DNA from: Brevibacterium rongguiense
Lineage (GTDB): Bacteria; Actinomycetota; Actinomycetes; Actinomycetales; Brevibacteriaceae
NCBI RefSeq assembly: GCF_009857845.1
Contig: NZ_WWEQ01000028.1
Location: forward strand, 1 to 36,879
DNA: 36,879 bases
Direction: 5' to 3'
Within the stretch, counting starts at the first letter, position 1, and every line of letters begins with the position of its first letter. This document shows, one piece after another, positions 1 through 6,684 of the stretch. A model generated the notes under the pieces. The model saw only the letters and a program-made list of their open reading frames with translations, was not told the DNA's origin and ran no database searches. The position numbers and the translations under genes are program-made.

Positions 1-115
1 CGGCCGCGGCGCGCTCCTCGGCCGAGGCGCCGGGCTGGGCCGCCGGCGAGCCGGGGGCGCCCGAGGCGGGCGAGGCAGGCGGCTGCGGCGTCGCTGCCGT
101 GGATGAGGCTGCCAA
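1..115 (-). CDS. ilvB: Probable acetolactate synthase large subunit, N-terminal fragment (runs off the window)
   Basis: Only the first ~38 codons are inside the window: a Ser/Ala/Pro-rich stretch with no recognisable domain, so the fragment alone cannot identify the gene. The assignment rests on what precedes it: a leader peptide rich in Leu, Ile and Val followed by an attenuator-like terminator (188-297), the arrangement known upstream of ilvB in actinobacteria. Actinobacterial IlvB proteins commonly begin with such a disordered Pro/Ala-rich segment before the ThDP domain, and ilvD lies 11.7 kb away on the same strand. I chose a TTG start at 115 because AAGGAG lies 5 nt before it. An in-frame ATG at 187 has no Shine-Dalgarno sequence and abuts the terminator T tract. 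The identity is inference. Confidence 0.6.
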   Translation of the reverse strand, partial: MAASSTAATPQPPASPASGAPGSPAAQPGASAEERAAA

Positions 116-187
116 GGTGACTCCTTCGAACTCTGGTGGTCGCTCGCCCGGTGCCGGCCGGTGGGCCGGGGCTCCGTGTCCGCTCAT

Positions 188-220
188 AAGAAACGCCCCT
201 TCCGGTGTCCGGGAGGGGCG
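188..220 (-). terminator. Attenuator terminator of the ilv leader
   Basis: Read on the minus strand, a 12-bp stem (one G-T pair) with a 3-nt ACA loop spans 220-194 and is followed directly by TTTCTT at 193-188. A T-rich tail after a GC stem is rare in this window and marks a genuine intrinsic terminator. It lies 27 nt after the leader-peptide stop codon and before the probable ilvB start, the expected place for an attenuator. The base of its 5' arm (220-218) is shared with the antiterminator pairing. Confidence 0.8.
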
Positions 221-282
221 CGCGGCGAGTCGTCCGATTCAGACGCTTACGGGTTCTCCGCGCGCTTCTCAATAAGGACGAC
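218..282 (-). promoter_or_regulatory. Alternative RNA pairings of the ilv attenuator (antiterminator)
   Basis: Two perfect complementary pairs interleave in the leader RNA. GTCGTCC (282-276, the Val-Val codons of the leader peptide) pairs with GGACGAC (235-229). GCGCGCGG (265-258) pairs with CCGCGCGC (225-218). The second pairing uses three bases of the terminator 5' arm. A ribosome stalled on the Leu/Ile/Val codons would leave 265-258 free to form the antiterminator. A ribosome that reaches the stop codon at 249-247 would cover 265-258 and let the terminator form. The pairings are seen directly; the mechanism is inferred from known amino-acid attenuators. Confidence 0.7.
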
Positions 283-297
283 AATGAGCGTGTTCAT
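247..297 (-). CDS. Branched-chain amino-acid leader peptide (16 residues)
   Basis: The ORF encodes MNTLIVVLIEKRAENP, with seven consecutive residues from Thr3 to Ile9 of which six are Leu, Ile or Val (codons CTC ATT GTC GTC CTT ATT). This is the residue set sensed by ilvB-type leader peptides; those known from Corynebacterium and Streptomyces are likewise short, with a Leu/Ile/Val cluster followed by basic residues. The ATG sits 7 nt after a TACTGT -10 hexamer, so the mRNA probably begins at the A of the start codon and needs no ribosome binding site. Base composition is visibly lower in GC than the flanks. Its product is expected to act only in cis, by ribosome position. A longer in-frame reading exists upstream, but the promoter position favours the short form. 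Confidence 0.78.
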   Translation of the reverse strand: MNTLIVVLIEKRAENP

Positions 298-303
298 GGG
301 ATC

Positions 304-333
304 ACAGTAGACGCGGCAGGAGCGCTTGGCCAA
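304..333 (-). promoter_or_regulatory. Promoter of the ilv leader
   Basis: On the minus strand TTGGCC (333-328) and TACTGT (309-304) are separated by 18 nt. The first base of the leader-peptide ATG at 297 is 7 nt after the -10 box, so transcription probably starts at the start codon. Confidence 0.55.
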
Positions 334-409
334 TTCGCGAGGCATGCCGTCTCGCGATGTAAGACGGGCGCGGAGGAAGCCGCAAGACGCACTGGCGAGG
401 CGACGGGCG

Positions 410-497
410 GCGGCCGGTGCGCCGCGGAGCGGCCAGGGGCTGGAGAGCGCGTGTTGGACGGCCCCGCGGCATGCGGCCGGTGCACCGCGGAGCGGCC
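410..497 (+). repeat. 25-bp direct repeat, two copies, upstream of rlmC
   Basis: Positions 410-434 and 473-497 match at 24 of 25 bases (the difference is at 421/484); the period is 63 bp. Each copy contains a GGCCG...CGGCC partial palindrome. The second copy ends exactly where the rlmC -10 hexamer begins, so it covers the spacer and -35 zone. It could be an operator pair or a chance duplication. Confidence 0.6.
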
Positions 498-503
498 TAG
501 ACT
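498..503 (+). promoter_or_regulatory. -10 box TAGACT of rlmC (leaderless)
   Basis: TAGACT is followed by 8 nt and then the ATG at 512. No Shine-Dalgarno sequence lies in that gap, so the transcript probably starts at or 1-2 nt before the start codon. The same hexamer and spacing precede def (22100-22105). Confidence 0.5.
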
Positions 504-511
504 GTCGCCCC

Positions 512-2029
512 ATGCGCTGCGAACACTTCGAGGCCGGGCGGTGCCGGTCGTGCACCCTGCTGCCGGTGCCCATGGGCGCGCGCATCGCGCAGGCCCAGGC
601 GCGCATCGCGGACCTCCTCGCGCCATTCGCCATGGCTGCCGGCGACGCCCTCAGTGCTTCTCCGGTCACCGGCGGGCCCGGCGCTGCTTCCGTCGCGGGC
701 AGCCCCCGCAGCGCTTCCGTCAGCGGGGTCGACGCCGCTCCCGCCAGGTCCTTCCGCACTGCTCGTGTCGGCCCCTCGGCCGGCGCGCCGGGCATCTGGC
801 ACTCCCCCATCGTCGGCCCGGAGACCGGCTTCCGGAACAAGGCGAAGATGGTCGTCTCCGGCACGGCATCCCAGCCGGTCCTCGGGATCCGCGACGAGGC
901 GGGCGAGGGCGTCGACCTGCGCGACTGCCCCCTCTACCCCGCGCCCATCCACCGGCTGCTCGAGCACCTCCCCGCGCTCATCCGCCGCGCCCAGGTCGCC
1001 CCCTTTGACGTGCAGCGCCGCCGGGGCGACCTCAAGCACGTGCTCGTCACCTGCGGCGACGGGGGCGCGCTCATGGTGCGCTTTGTCCTGAGCTCCCCCA
1101 AGTCCATTGCCCGCATCGCGGAGCACCTGCCCTCGCTCCAGGCCGCCGTGCCGGGTGTCGAGGTCGTCTCGGCCAACCTCAACCCCGGCCACACCGCGGT
1201 GCTCGAGGGCCCCGAGGAGATTCACATCGCCGGGGCGGACTTCCTGCGGGTGACGCAGGGGCGCATCCCGCTGCGCGTGCGTCCCCAGTCGTTCCTGCAG
1301 ACGAACACCGCCGTGGCCAGCCGGCTGTACGCGCAGGTGGGTGCGTGGATCGACGAGCTCGCCGAGGCGCGGGCCGGGGCGGAACCGGCCGCGACCGCGC
1401 ACGCTGCCGCCGCCCCGGAGCCGCTGCGCGTGTGGGACCTGTTCTGCGGGGTGGGCGGCTTCGCCCTCCACTGCGCGCCGCCCGGCACCGCCTCAGCAGG
1501 AGCGCCCGCCGCGGTCGCATGCGCAGCCGCCGCCCCCGCAGGTGTGGCGAGCGCCCCACTGGCTGAGGTGCCGCGCACCGCGCCGACTGGAGTGCCGCGC
1601 ACCGGCGCGACGGGAATGCGCGGGGCCGCCGCAGCCAGGCCGAACCCCGCCGCGCGCAGCGTGACCGGTGTGGAGCTCAGTGACCAGGCCATCGCCTCGG
1701 CGGCGGAGACGGCGGCGGAGCTGGGCCTGGACGCGGACTTCATCGCCGCCGACGCCTTCGCCTGGGCGCGCGCCCAGGCCGAGCGCACCGGCCCGCCGGA
1801 CGTCCTCATCGTCAACCCGCCCCGGCGCGGCATCGGGGAGGCGATGGCCGCGTGGATCGAGGCCAGCGGCATCCCCGACGTCGTGTACTCCAGCTGCAAC
1901 CCCGCGACCCTGGCCCGGGACCTCGCCGCGATGCCGAGCATGCGGGTCGCGAGCGCGCAGCTGCTCGACATGTTCCCCCACACCGCCCACGCCGAGGTCC
2001 TCACCCGCCTGGTGCACACGGCAGGCTGA
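512..2029 (+). CDS. rlmC: 23S rRNA (uracil-C5)-methyltransferase, RlmC/RumB type
   Basis: This enzyme methylates a uracil at C5 in 23S rRNA using S-adenosylmethionine (U747 in the E. coli RlmC family). The protein begins MRCEHFEAGRCRSC: Cys3, Cys11 and Cys14, plus a Cys in the later RDCPLYP motif, match the four 4Fe-4S ligands of RumB. The SAM motif DLFCGVGG is at residues 309-316, a VTGVEL motif at 384, PPRRG follows, and SSCNPATLARDL carries the catalytic Cys. The start is fixed by this N-terminal match and by a leaderless promoter; longer upstream readings are artefacts. At 505 residues it is ~130 longer than E. coli RumB because of two Ala/Ser/Pro-rich insertions, one at roughly residues 45-90 and one of ~55 residues between the SAM motif and VTGVEL. 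The latter contains a 24-bp duplicated unit encoding GVPRT. Confidence 0.9.
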   Translation: MRCEHFEAGRCRSCTLLPVPMGARIAQAQARIADLLAPFAMAAGDALSASPVTGGPGAASVAGSPRSASVSGVDAAPARSFRTARVGPSAGAPGIWHSPIVGPETGFRNKAKMVVSGTASQPVLGIRDEAGEGVDLRDCPLYPAPIHRLLEHLPALIRRAQVAPFDVQRRRGDLKHVLVTCGDGGALMVRFVLSSPKSIARIAEHLPSLQAAVPGVEVVSANLNPGHTAVLEGPEEIHIAGADFLRVTQGRIPLRVRPQSFLQTNTAVASRLYAQVGAWIDELAEARAGAEPAATAHAAAAPEPLRVWDLFCGVGGFALHCAPPGTASAGAPAAVACAAAAPAGVASAPLAEVPRTAPTGVPRTGATGMRGAAAARPNPAARSVTGVELSDQAIASAAETAAELGLDADFIAADAFAWARAQAERTGPPDVLIVNPPRRGIGEAMAAWIEASGIPDVVYSSCNPATLARDLAAMPSMRVASAQLLDMFPHTAHAEVLTRLVHTAG

Positions 2030-2053
2030 GGGCCCGCGCGGCGCGCCGCCGCG

Positions 2054-2059
2054 TAGGAT
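2054..2059 (+). promoter_or_regulatory. -10-like TAGGAT before the ABC exporter operon
   Basis: TAGGAT is followed by 8 nt and the ATG at 2068, the same geometry as the rlmC and def promoters. There is no clear -35. It may permit leaderless expression of the exporter pair, only 38 nt after the rlmC stop. Confidence 0.35.
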
Positions 2060-2067
2060 GAGCGACC

Positions 2068-4137
2068 ATGCGCCCACTCCTCCGCTTCTGGCCCGACATC
2101 CGGGCACGGCTGGGCACATACTCGCTGGTCATCGTGCTCACGCTGATCGGCAATGGCATTACGCTCGTCATCCCGCTGCTCACCGGGGACATCATCGACG
2201 GGCCCATCGCCCACCACAACCTCGCGGGTCTCTGGGCACCCGCGCTCGCGATCCTCGCGGTGGGCATCGCGGAGGCCGCCGCGCTGTTCGGCCGGCGCAT
2301 GATCGTCGCCCCGGTCGCCTCGCACTGGGAGATCGTGTGGCGCGGGCGCCTCTATGACCGCCTCCAGTACGTCTCCGTGCCCACGCACGACGCGTGGGAG
2401 TCGGGCCAGCTGCTCTCCCGCGCCACGAACGACATGTCGCAGATGCGCCGGTTCTTCGCGTTCGGCGGCCCCTTCATCGTCGTCACGCCCATCGTCATCC
2501 TCATCGGCACGATCGTGCTCACCGTGATGCAGCCGGTCTTCGGGCTCATCATCGCGCTCATGGCGGTCCCCACGATCGCCGTCATCGCGGTCTTCGAGTC
2601 GAAGTACCGCATCACCTCCCGCCAGTCGCAGGACACGATGGGCGAGGTCACCACCGCCGCCGAGGAGTCCGTCCAGGGGGTGCGCATCCTCAAGGCATTC
2701 GGCCGCGAGCCGTGGATGGCCCGGCGCTTCGACGCCCTCGCGCAGCGCCTGGCCGGCCTCGAGGTGCGCAAGGCCAAACTCGACTCGTGGCTGTGGGGCA
2801 CGATCCTGTGCCTGCCCACGCTCGCCCAGGCAGCGATCCTCGCGGTGGGCGCGTGGGGCGTGCTCGCCGGGTGGACGACGATCGGCACCGTCGTCGCGGC
2901 CGTCACGATCACGATGGTGCTGCGCATGCCCATCGAGATGTTCGGCTTCCTCCTCTCCGATCTCCTCATGACCATGACCGCAGCCGCCCGCTACTGGGAG
3001 GTCATGGACCTGCCGCTGGGCATCACGGACGCCGGAGGCGCGATCGCCGACGCGCCGCCGGTGCGCGCGTGGCGCGGACGCGTCGACTTCGACGACGTGG
3101 ACTTCCGCTTCGGCGATGCGGCCGCGGACACGCTCACCGGCCTGAGCCTGCACATCGAGCCGGGCCGGACGGTGGCGCTCGTGGGCGCCACGGGCTCCGG
3201 CAAGTCCGCGCTCGCCGCCCTCATCCCGCGCCTGCAGGACATCACGGACGGCGCGGTGCGCCTGGACGGCACGGACATCCGGGACATCCCCCTGGGCGAG
3301 CTGCGCTCCCTCGTCGCCGTCGCGTTCGAGGACCCCATCCTCTTCTCCGCAACGGTGCGCGAGAACGTGGCGATCGGTGCGCCGGGCGCCGATGACGCGC
3401 AGGTGCGCCGGGCACTCGGCATCGCCCAGGCCCTCGAATTCGCCGAGGCGCTGCCCGAGGGGCTGGACACGCAGGTGGGCGAGCAGGGCATGGCGCTCTC
3501 CGGCGGCCAGCGGCAGCGGCTCGCCCTCGCCCGCGCGATCGTGGGCACCCCGCGGGTGCTCGTCCTCGACGATCCACTCTCCGCGGTCGACGTCGACACG
3601 GAGGACCGCGTCCAGCGCGAGCTCGCCCGCGTGCTGCCGGACTCCACGACGCTCATCATCGCCCACCGTCCCTCCACCGCGGCGCTGGCCGACGAGGTGG
3701 CGGTCCTCCACGAGGGCCGGATCGCGGCCCGGGGCACCCACCACGAGCTGCTGCGCACCTCGGCGCTCTACCGCGACCTCATGGGCGCGAGCCCGACCAC
3801 CGGCCCCGCGGCGGCACAGGACTCGCCGGCCCCGGGTGTGGCTGCCTCGGGTGCGGGAGCGATGGGTGTGGCTGCGGGCTTGGCTGTGGAGGTGACCGAG
3901 GCCGGGGCTGCGACCGGCTGCGGAACTGCGGCGCGGGCCGAAGCGGTGGCAAGCAGCGGGTCCGTGGCCGATGCCGGGACTGCGGACCAGACCGCAGCCG
4001 GAGGGGCGGCGAGTGCCGATGGCGCGCCGGGCGCCACAGCTCCCGCAACCTCGGCCGAGGGGGTGGCAGGCGCCGGGGTGCGTGCGCCTCGGGGCCCCGA
4101 CGGCGCCTCCGCACCGAGCGGAGAGGGACGCACATGA
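2068..4137 (+). CDS. ABC exporter, half-transporter A (fused membrane and ATPase domains)
   Basis: This is one half of a heterodimeric type IV ABC exporter in the cytoplasmic membrane; the substrate is unknown (drug or lipid export is typical of the family). About six membrane segments fill residues 1-310. The ATPase domain has Walker A GATGSGKS at 373-380, signature LSGGQ at 477-481, and the H-loop motif IAHRPS. In Walker B the catalytic glutamate is replaced by aspartate (Asp502, LVLDDP), so the ATP site built on this subunit's Walker motifs is the degenerate one of the pair. After the ATPase domain a ~110-residue Ala/Gly/Thr-rich tail with no predicted fold extends to the stop. The stop overlaps the ATG of the next gene (ATGA), indicating translational coupling of the two halves. 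Confidence 0.88.
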   Translation: MRPLLRFWPDIRARLGTYSLVIVLTLIGNGITLVIPLLTGDIIDGPIAHHNLAGLWAPALAILAVGIAEAAALFGRRMIVAPVASHWEIVWRGRLYDRLQYVSVPTHDAWESGQLLSRATNDMSQMRRFFAFGGPFIVVTPIVILIGTIVLTVMQPVFGLIIALMAVPTIAVIAVFESKYRITSRQSQDTMGEVTTAAEESVQGVRILKAFGREPWMARRFDALAQRLAGLEVRKAKLDSWLWGTILCLPTLAQAAILAVGAWGVLAGWTTIGTVVAAVTITMVLRMPIEMFGFLLSDLLMTMTAAARYWEVMDLPLGITDAGGAIADAPPVRAWRGRVDFDDVDFRFGDAAADTLTGLSLHIEPGRTVALVGATGSGKSALAALIPRLQDITDGAVRLDGTDIRDIPLGELRSLVAVAFEDPILFSATVRENVAIGAPGADDAQVRRALGIAQALEFAEALPEGLDTQVGEQGMALSGGQRQRLALARAIVGTPRVLVLDDPLSAVDVDTEDRVQRELARVLPDSTTLIIAHRPSTAALADEVAVLHEGRIAARGTHHELLRTSALYRDLMGASPTTGPAAAQDSPAPGVAASGAGAMGVAAGLAVEVTEAGAATGCGTAARAEAVASSGSVADAGTADQTAAGGAASADGAPGATAPATSAEGVAGAGVRAPRGPDGASAPSGEGRT

Positions 4138-5984
4138 GCGCGCCCGCGAGCGCCTCGGCGGAGGCCGAACCCGATGCGCTGCCCCCGGACATCTCCAAGC
4201 GGGCCCGGCGCCTGCTGTTCTCGCTCGTGCGCCCGCGCCTGGGCTCGGTCATCGTGCTCTCGCTCGTCATCGTCGTCTCGGCGTGCGCGGCGACGATCGG
4301 CCCGGTGTTCGTGGCCCAGGCCCTCGACGACGGCCTGCCGCGGGCAGCGGACGGCGACTTCGGCGCCCTGTGGTCGGCCATCGCGGCCTTCGTGGCGTCC
4401 GCGCTGGTGGGCGGCGCAGCCTCGTTCGCCTCGACCCGGCTCATGGGCATCACCGCCCAGCGGATCATGCTCGACCTGCGCCGGCGCCTCTTCCGCCACA
4501 TCCAGCGCCTGGACCTCGGGTATCACGAGCGCTCGACGTCGGGCAGGCTCGTGGCGCGCCAGAGCTCGGACATGGAGTCCGTGCAGGACTTCCTGTCCTT
4601 CGCGCTCATCGAATCCGCGCTGGGCATCCTGTCGATGGCGGCGATCGCGGTCATCCTCGTGTGGCTCAACGTGCCGCTCGCCCTCATCGTCTTCGCGGGC
4701 TTCATCCCCCTGTTCTTCGTCTCGCGGGCCGCGCAGCGCGCCCAGCGCACCGCATACCGCCGCACGCGCACGTCGATCGCGAAGGTCATCGTGCACTTCA
4801 CGGAGACGATGGGCGGCATCCGCGCCGTCCAGGCCTTCCGCCGCCAGCCGGCGGGCCGGCACACCCTCGCCCGAGAAGACGAGCAGTACTGCGACGCCAA
4901 CACCGACGCCCTGCGCGGGGTCGCCTGGTTCTCCGGTCTGACCCGCCTCATCGGCAACGTCACGCAGTTCGCGATCGTCATCGTGGGCGCCTGGCTCGTC
5001 CTCGAGGACGCCGCCCAGGTGGGCGTGCTCGCCGCGTTCCTCCTCTACCTGCGCCGCTTCTACAACCCGCTCGACGAGCTGGTCCAGAGCTTCAACCTCT
5101 ACCAGTCGGCCTCCGCCGCGCTCGAGAAGATCACGGCCGTCCTCGACACGGAGCCCGCGGTCGCCGAGGCGCGGGAGCCGGTCGCGCTGCCTGCGACCGG
5201 CGGCGGTGAGCGCGCGGGCGGCGGCCGCGGTGGACGGGCGGACGGCGCCGGGCGCGCGCTCGAGTTCCGCGGCGTCCGCTTCGCCTACGGCGACGGGCCG
5301 GATGTCCTGCCGAGCTTCGACCTCGCCGTGCCGGCGGGGCAGACGGTCGCCCTCGTGGGCTCGACGGGTGCGGGCAAGTCGACGCTCGTCAAGCTCCTCA
5401 CCCGCTTCTACGATCCGAGCGCCGGCGCGGTGCTGCTGGACGGCGTGGACCTGCGCGAGGTCGCCAATGCGCAGCTGCGCCGCGCCGTCGTCATGGTCAC
5501 CCAGGAATCGTTCCTGTTCTCCGGCACGATCGCTGACAACATCCGCGTCGGCCGGCCCGAGGCCACCGATGCGCAGGTCGAGGCCGCCGCCCGCGCGGTC
5601 GGCCTCGACGACTACGTCCGTCGCCTGCCCGCGGGATACGCCACGGACGTGAAGAAGCGCGGAGGGCGCCTGAGCTCGGGTCAGCGCCAGCTCGTGTCCT
5701 TTGCGCGGGTCTTCCTCGCCGATCCGGATGTCATCGTGCTCGACGAGGCGACCGCGCACCTCGACATCCCCTCCGAGCGGCTCGTGCAGAACGCCCTGGA
5801 GACCGTGCTGCGCGGCCGCACCGCCATCGTCATCGCCCACCGCCTTTCGACGGTGGAGATCGCCGACCGCGTGCTCGTCATGGAGCACGGCCGGATCGTC
5901 GAGGACGGTAAGCCTGCTGACCTCATCGCCGGCACCGGCCGCTTCGCCCAGCTGCACGCGGCCTGGCGCGACACGCTGGCGTAG
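4134..5984 (+). CDS. ABC exporter, half-transporter B (fused membrane and ATPase domains)
   Basis: This is the partner subunit of the preceding gene, starting inside its stop codon. The first ~330 residues hold the membrane domain. Walker A GSTGAGKST is at 409-417, the signature reads LSSGQ (513-517) rather than LSGGQ, and Walker B carries the catalytic Glu538 (VLDEAT). Combined with subunit A, this predicts one canonical ATP site (B Walker motifs plus A LSGGQ) and one degenerate site (A Walker motifs with Asp plus B LSSGQ), the usual layout of heterodimeric exporters such as BmrCD or TM287/288. A Gly/Ala/Arg-rich linker around residues 350-380 separates the membrane and ATPase domains. No regulator or substrate gene adjoins the operon, so the cargo cannot be guessed. 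Confidence 0.88.
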   Translation: MSAPASASAEAEPDALPPDISKRARRLLFSLVRPRLGSVIVLSLVIVVSACAATIGPVFVAQALDDGLPRAADGDFGALWSAIAAFVASALVGGAASFASTRLMGITAQRIMLDLRRRLFRHIQRLDLGYHERSTSGRLVARQSSDMESVQDFLSFALIESALGILSMAAIAVILVWLNVPLALIVFAGFIPLFFVSRAAQRAQRTAYRRTRTSIAKVIVHFTETMGGIRAVQAFRRQPAGRHTLAREDEQYCDANTDALRGVAWFSGLTRLIGNVTQFAIVIVGAWLVLEDAAQVGVLAAFLLYLRRFYNPLDELVQSFNLYQSASAALEKITAVLDTEPAVAEAREPVALPATGGGERAGGGRGGRADGAGRALEFRGVRFAYGDGPDVLPSFDLAVPAGQTVALVGSTGAGKSTLVKLLTRFYDPSAGAVLLDGVDLREVANAQLRRAVVMVTQESFLFSGTIADNIRVGRPEATDAQVEAAARAVGLDDYVRRLPAGYATDVKKRGGRLSSGQRQLVSFARVFLADPDVIVLDEATAHLDIPSERLVQNALETVLRGRTAIVIAHRLSTVEIADRVLVMEHGRIVEDGKPADLIAGTGRFAQLHAAWRDTLA

Positions 5985-6049
5985 CACCGGCGGCCGTTCG
6001 CGCGCACCGCGCGGTCCGAGCGGCGGTGAGACGCTGGTGCGGTGCTGGG

Positions 6050-6570
6050 CGAACCCCGGACTCAGGCTGGGTCTTGAGTCTCGGCTGCAGCTTGAACCGG
6101 TTCCCGAGCCTCAGGTTCGGGATCGGGCCGGGCCTCGAACCTCGCGTTGGGGCTTGGCCGCGGACTCGGTCTCGGGCTCGGGTGCTTGCTCGGGCTCGGC
6201 CTCCATCTCGAGTCTGGGCCTCGGACTGGGGTCTTGGCCTCCGGCCTCGGGTCGCGGGCTTTGGGCCTCCGGGGCAAACTCGTACTCATCCCGAGTCTTG
6301 AGTCTTGGTGACGGTTCGGACTGGGCCTCGAGCCTCGGGTACGGGGTCGGACTCGTTATCATCCTGGGTCCCGAGCCTTGACCTCAGCTTGAACCGGGCC
6401 TCGAGCCTCGTACCTCGGGCTCGGGGTCGGACCCGGTTTCAGACTCGTCGTGAATCTCGAGTCTTGGCCTCGGCTTGCGATGGGCCTCGAACCTCGGGCT
6501 CGGACTGGGCCTTGGATTCGTGCTCGTGCTCGACACAGACGGCGCCTCGTACCTCGCACCTCGCACCCCG
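6050..6570 (+). repeat. Strand-asymmetric degenerate repeat tract, non-coding
   Basis: About 520 bp between the exporter and the AIF-like gene are built from variants of short words such as CCTCGG, CTCGGGCTCGG and GTCTTGAG, with few adenines on the plus strand. Longer copies are visible: a 13-nt word beginning CAGCTTGAACCGG occurs at 6089 and 6385, GGGCCTCGAGCCTCG near 6323 and 6397, and GGGCCTCGAACCTCG near 6128 and 6482. Open frames exist in all phases but none has normal codon use or a ribosome binding site. On the minus strand the motif PSPR(F/Y)EA appears in different frames, as if a repetitive coding or satellite-like sequence had decayed with indels. No known family recognised. Confidence 0.6.
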
Positions 6571-6684
6571 GGCATTCGCCTATGTCCGAGCGGAAGTTTT
6601 GGGCCCGCGAGTCTGTTTCCGAAGAAGAACGCGCACCCACCCAAGCACCCGGTCGCCGCGGCGCCGGAGGAAGCGAGGACCACC

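Noticed and set aside
205..1008. Plus-strand open frame crossing the ilv leader and rlmC start
   Set aside because: It overlaps rlmC in another frame, consists of Arg-rich translation, and has no supporting start.
6475..6684. Upstream extension of the AIF-like gene into the repeat tract
   Set aside because: The FAD-binding fold begins right after the ATG at 6685, which has a ribosome binding site; the extension is repeat sequence.
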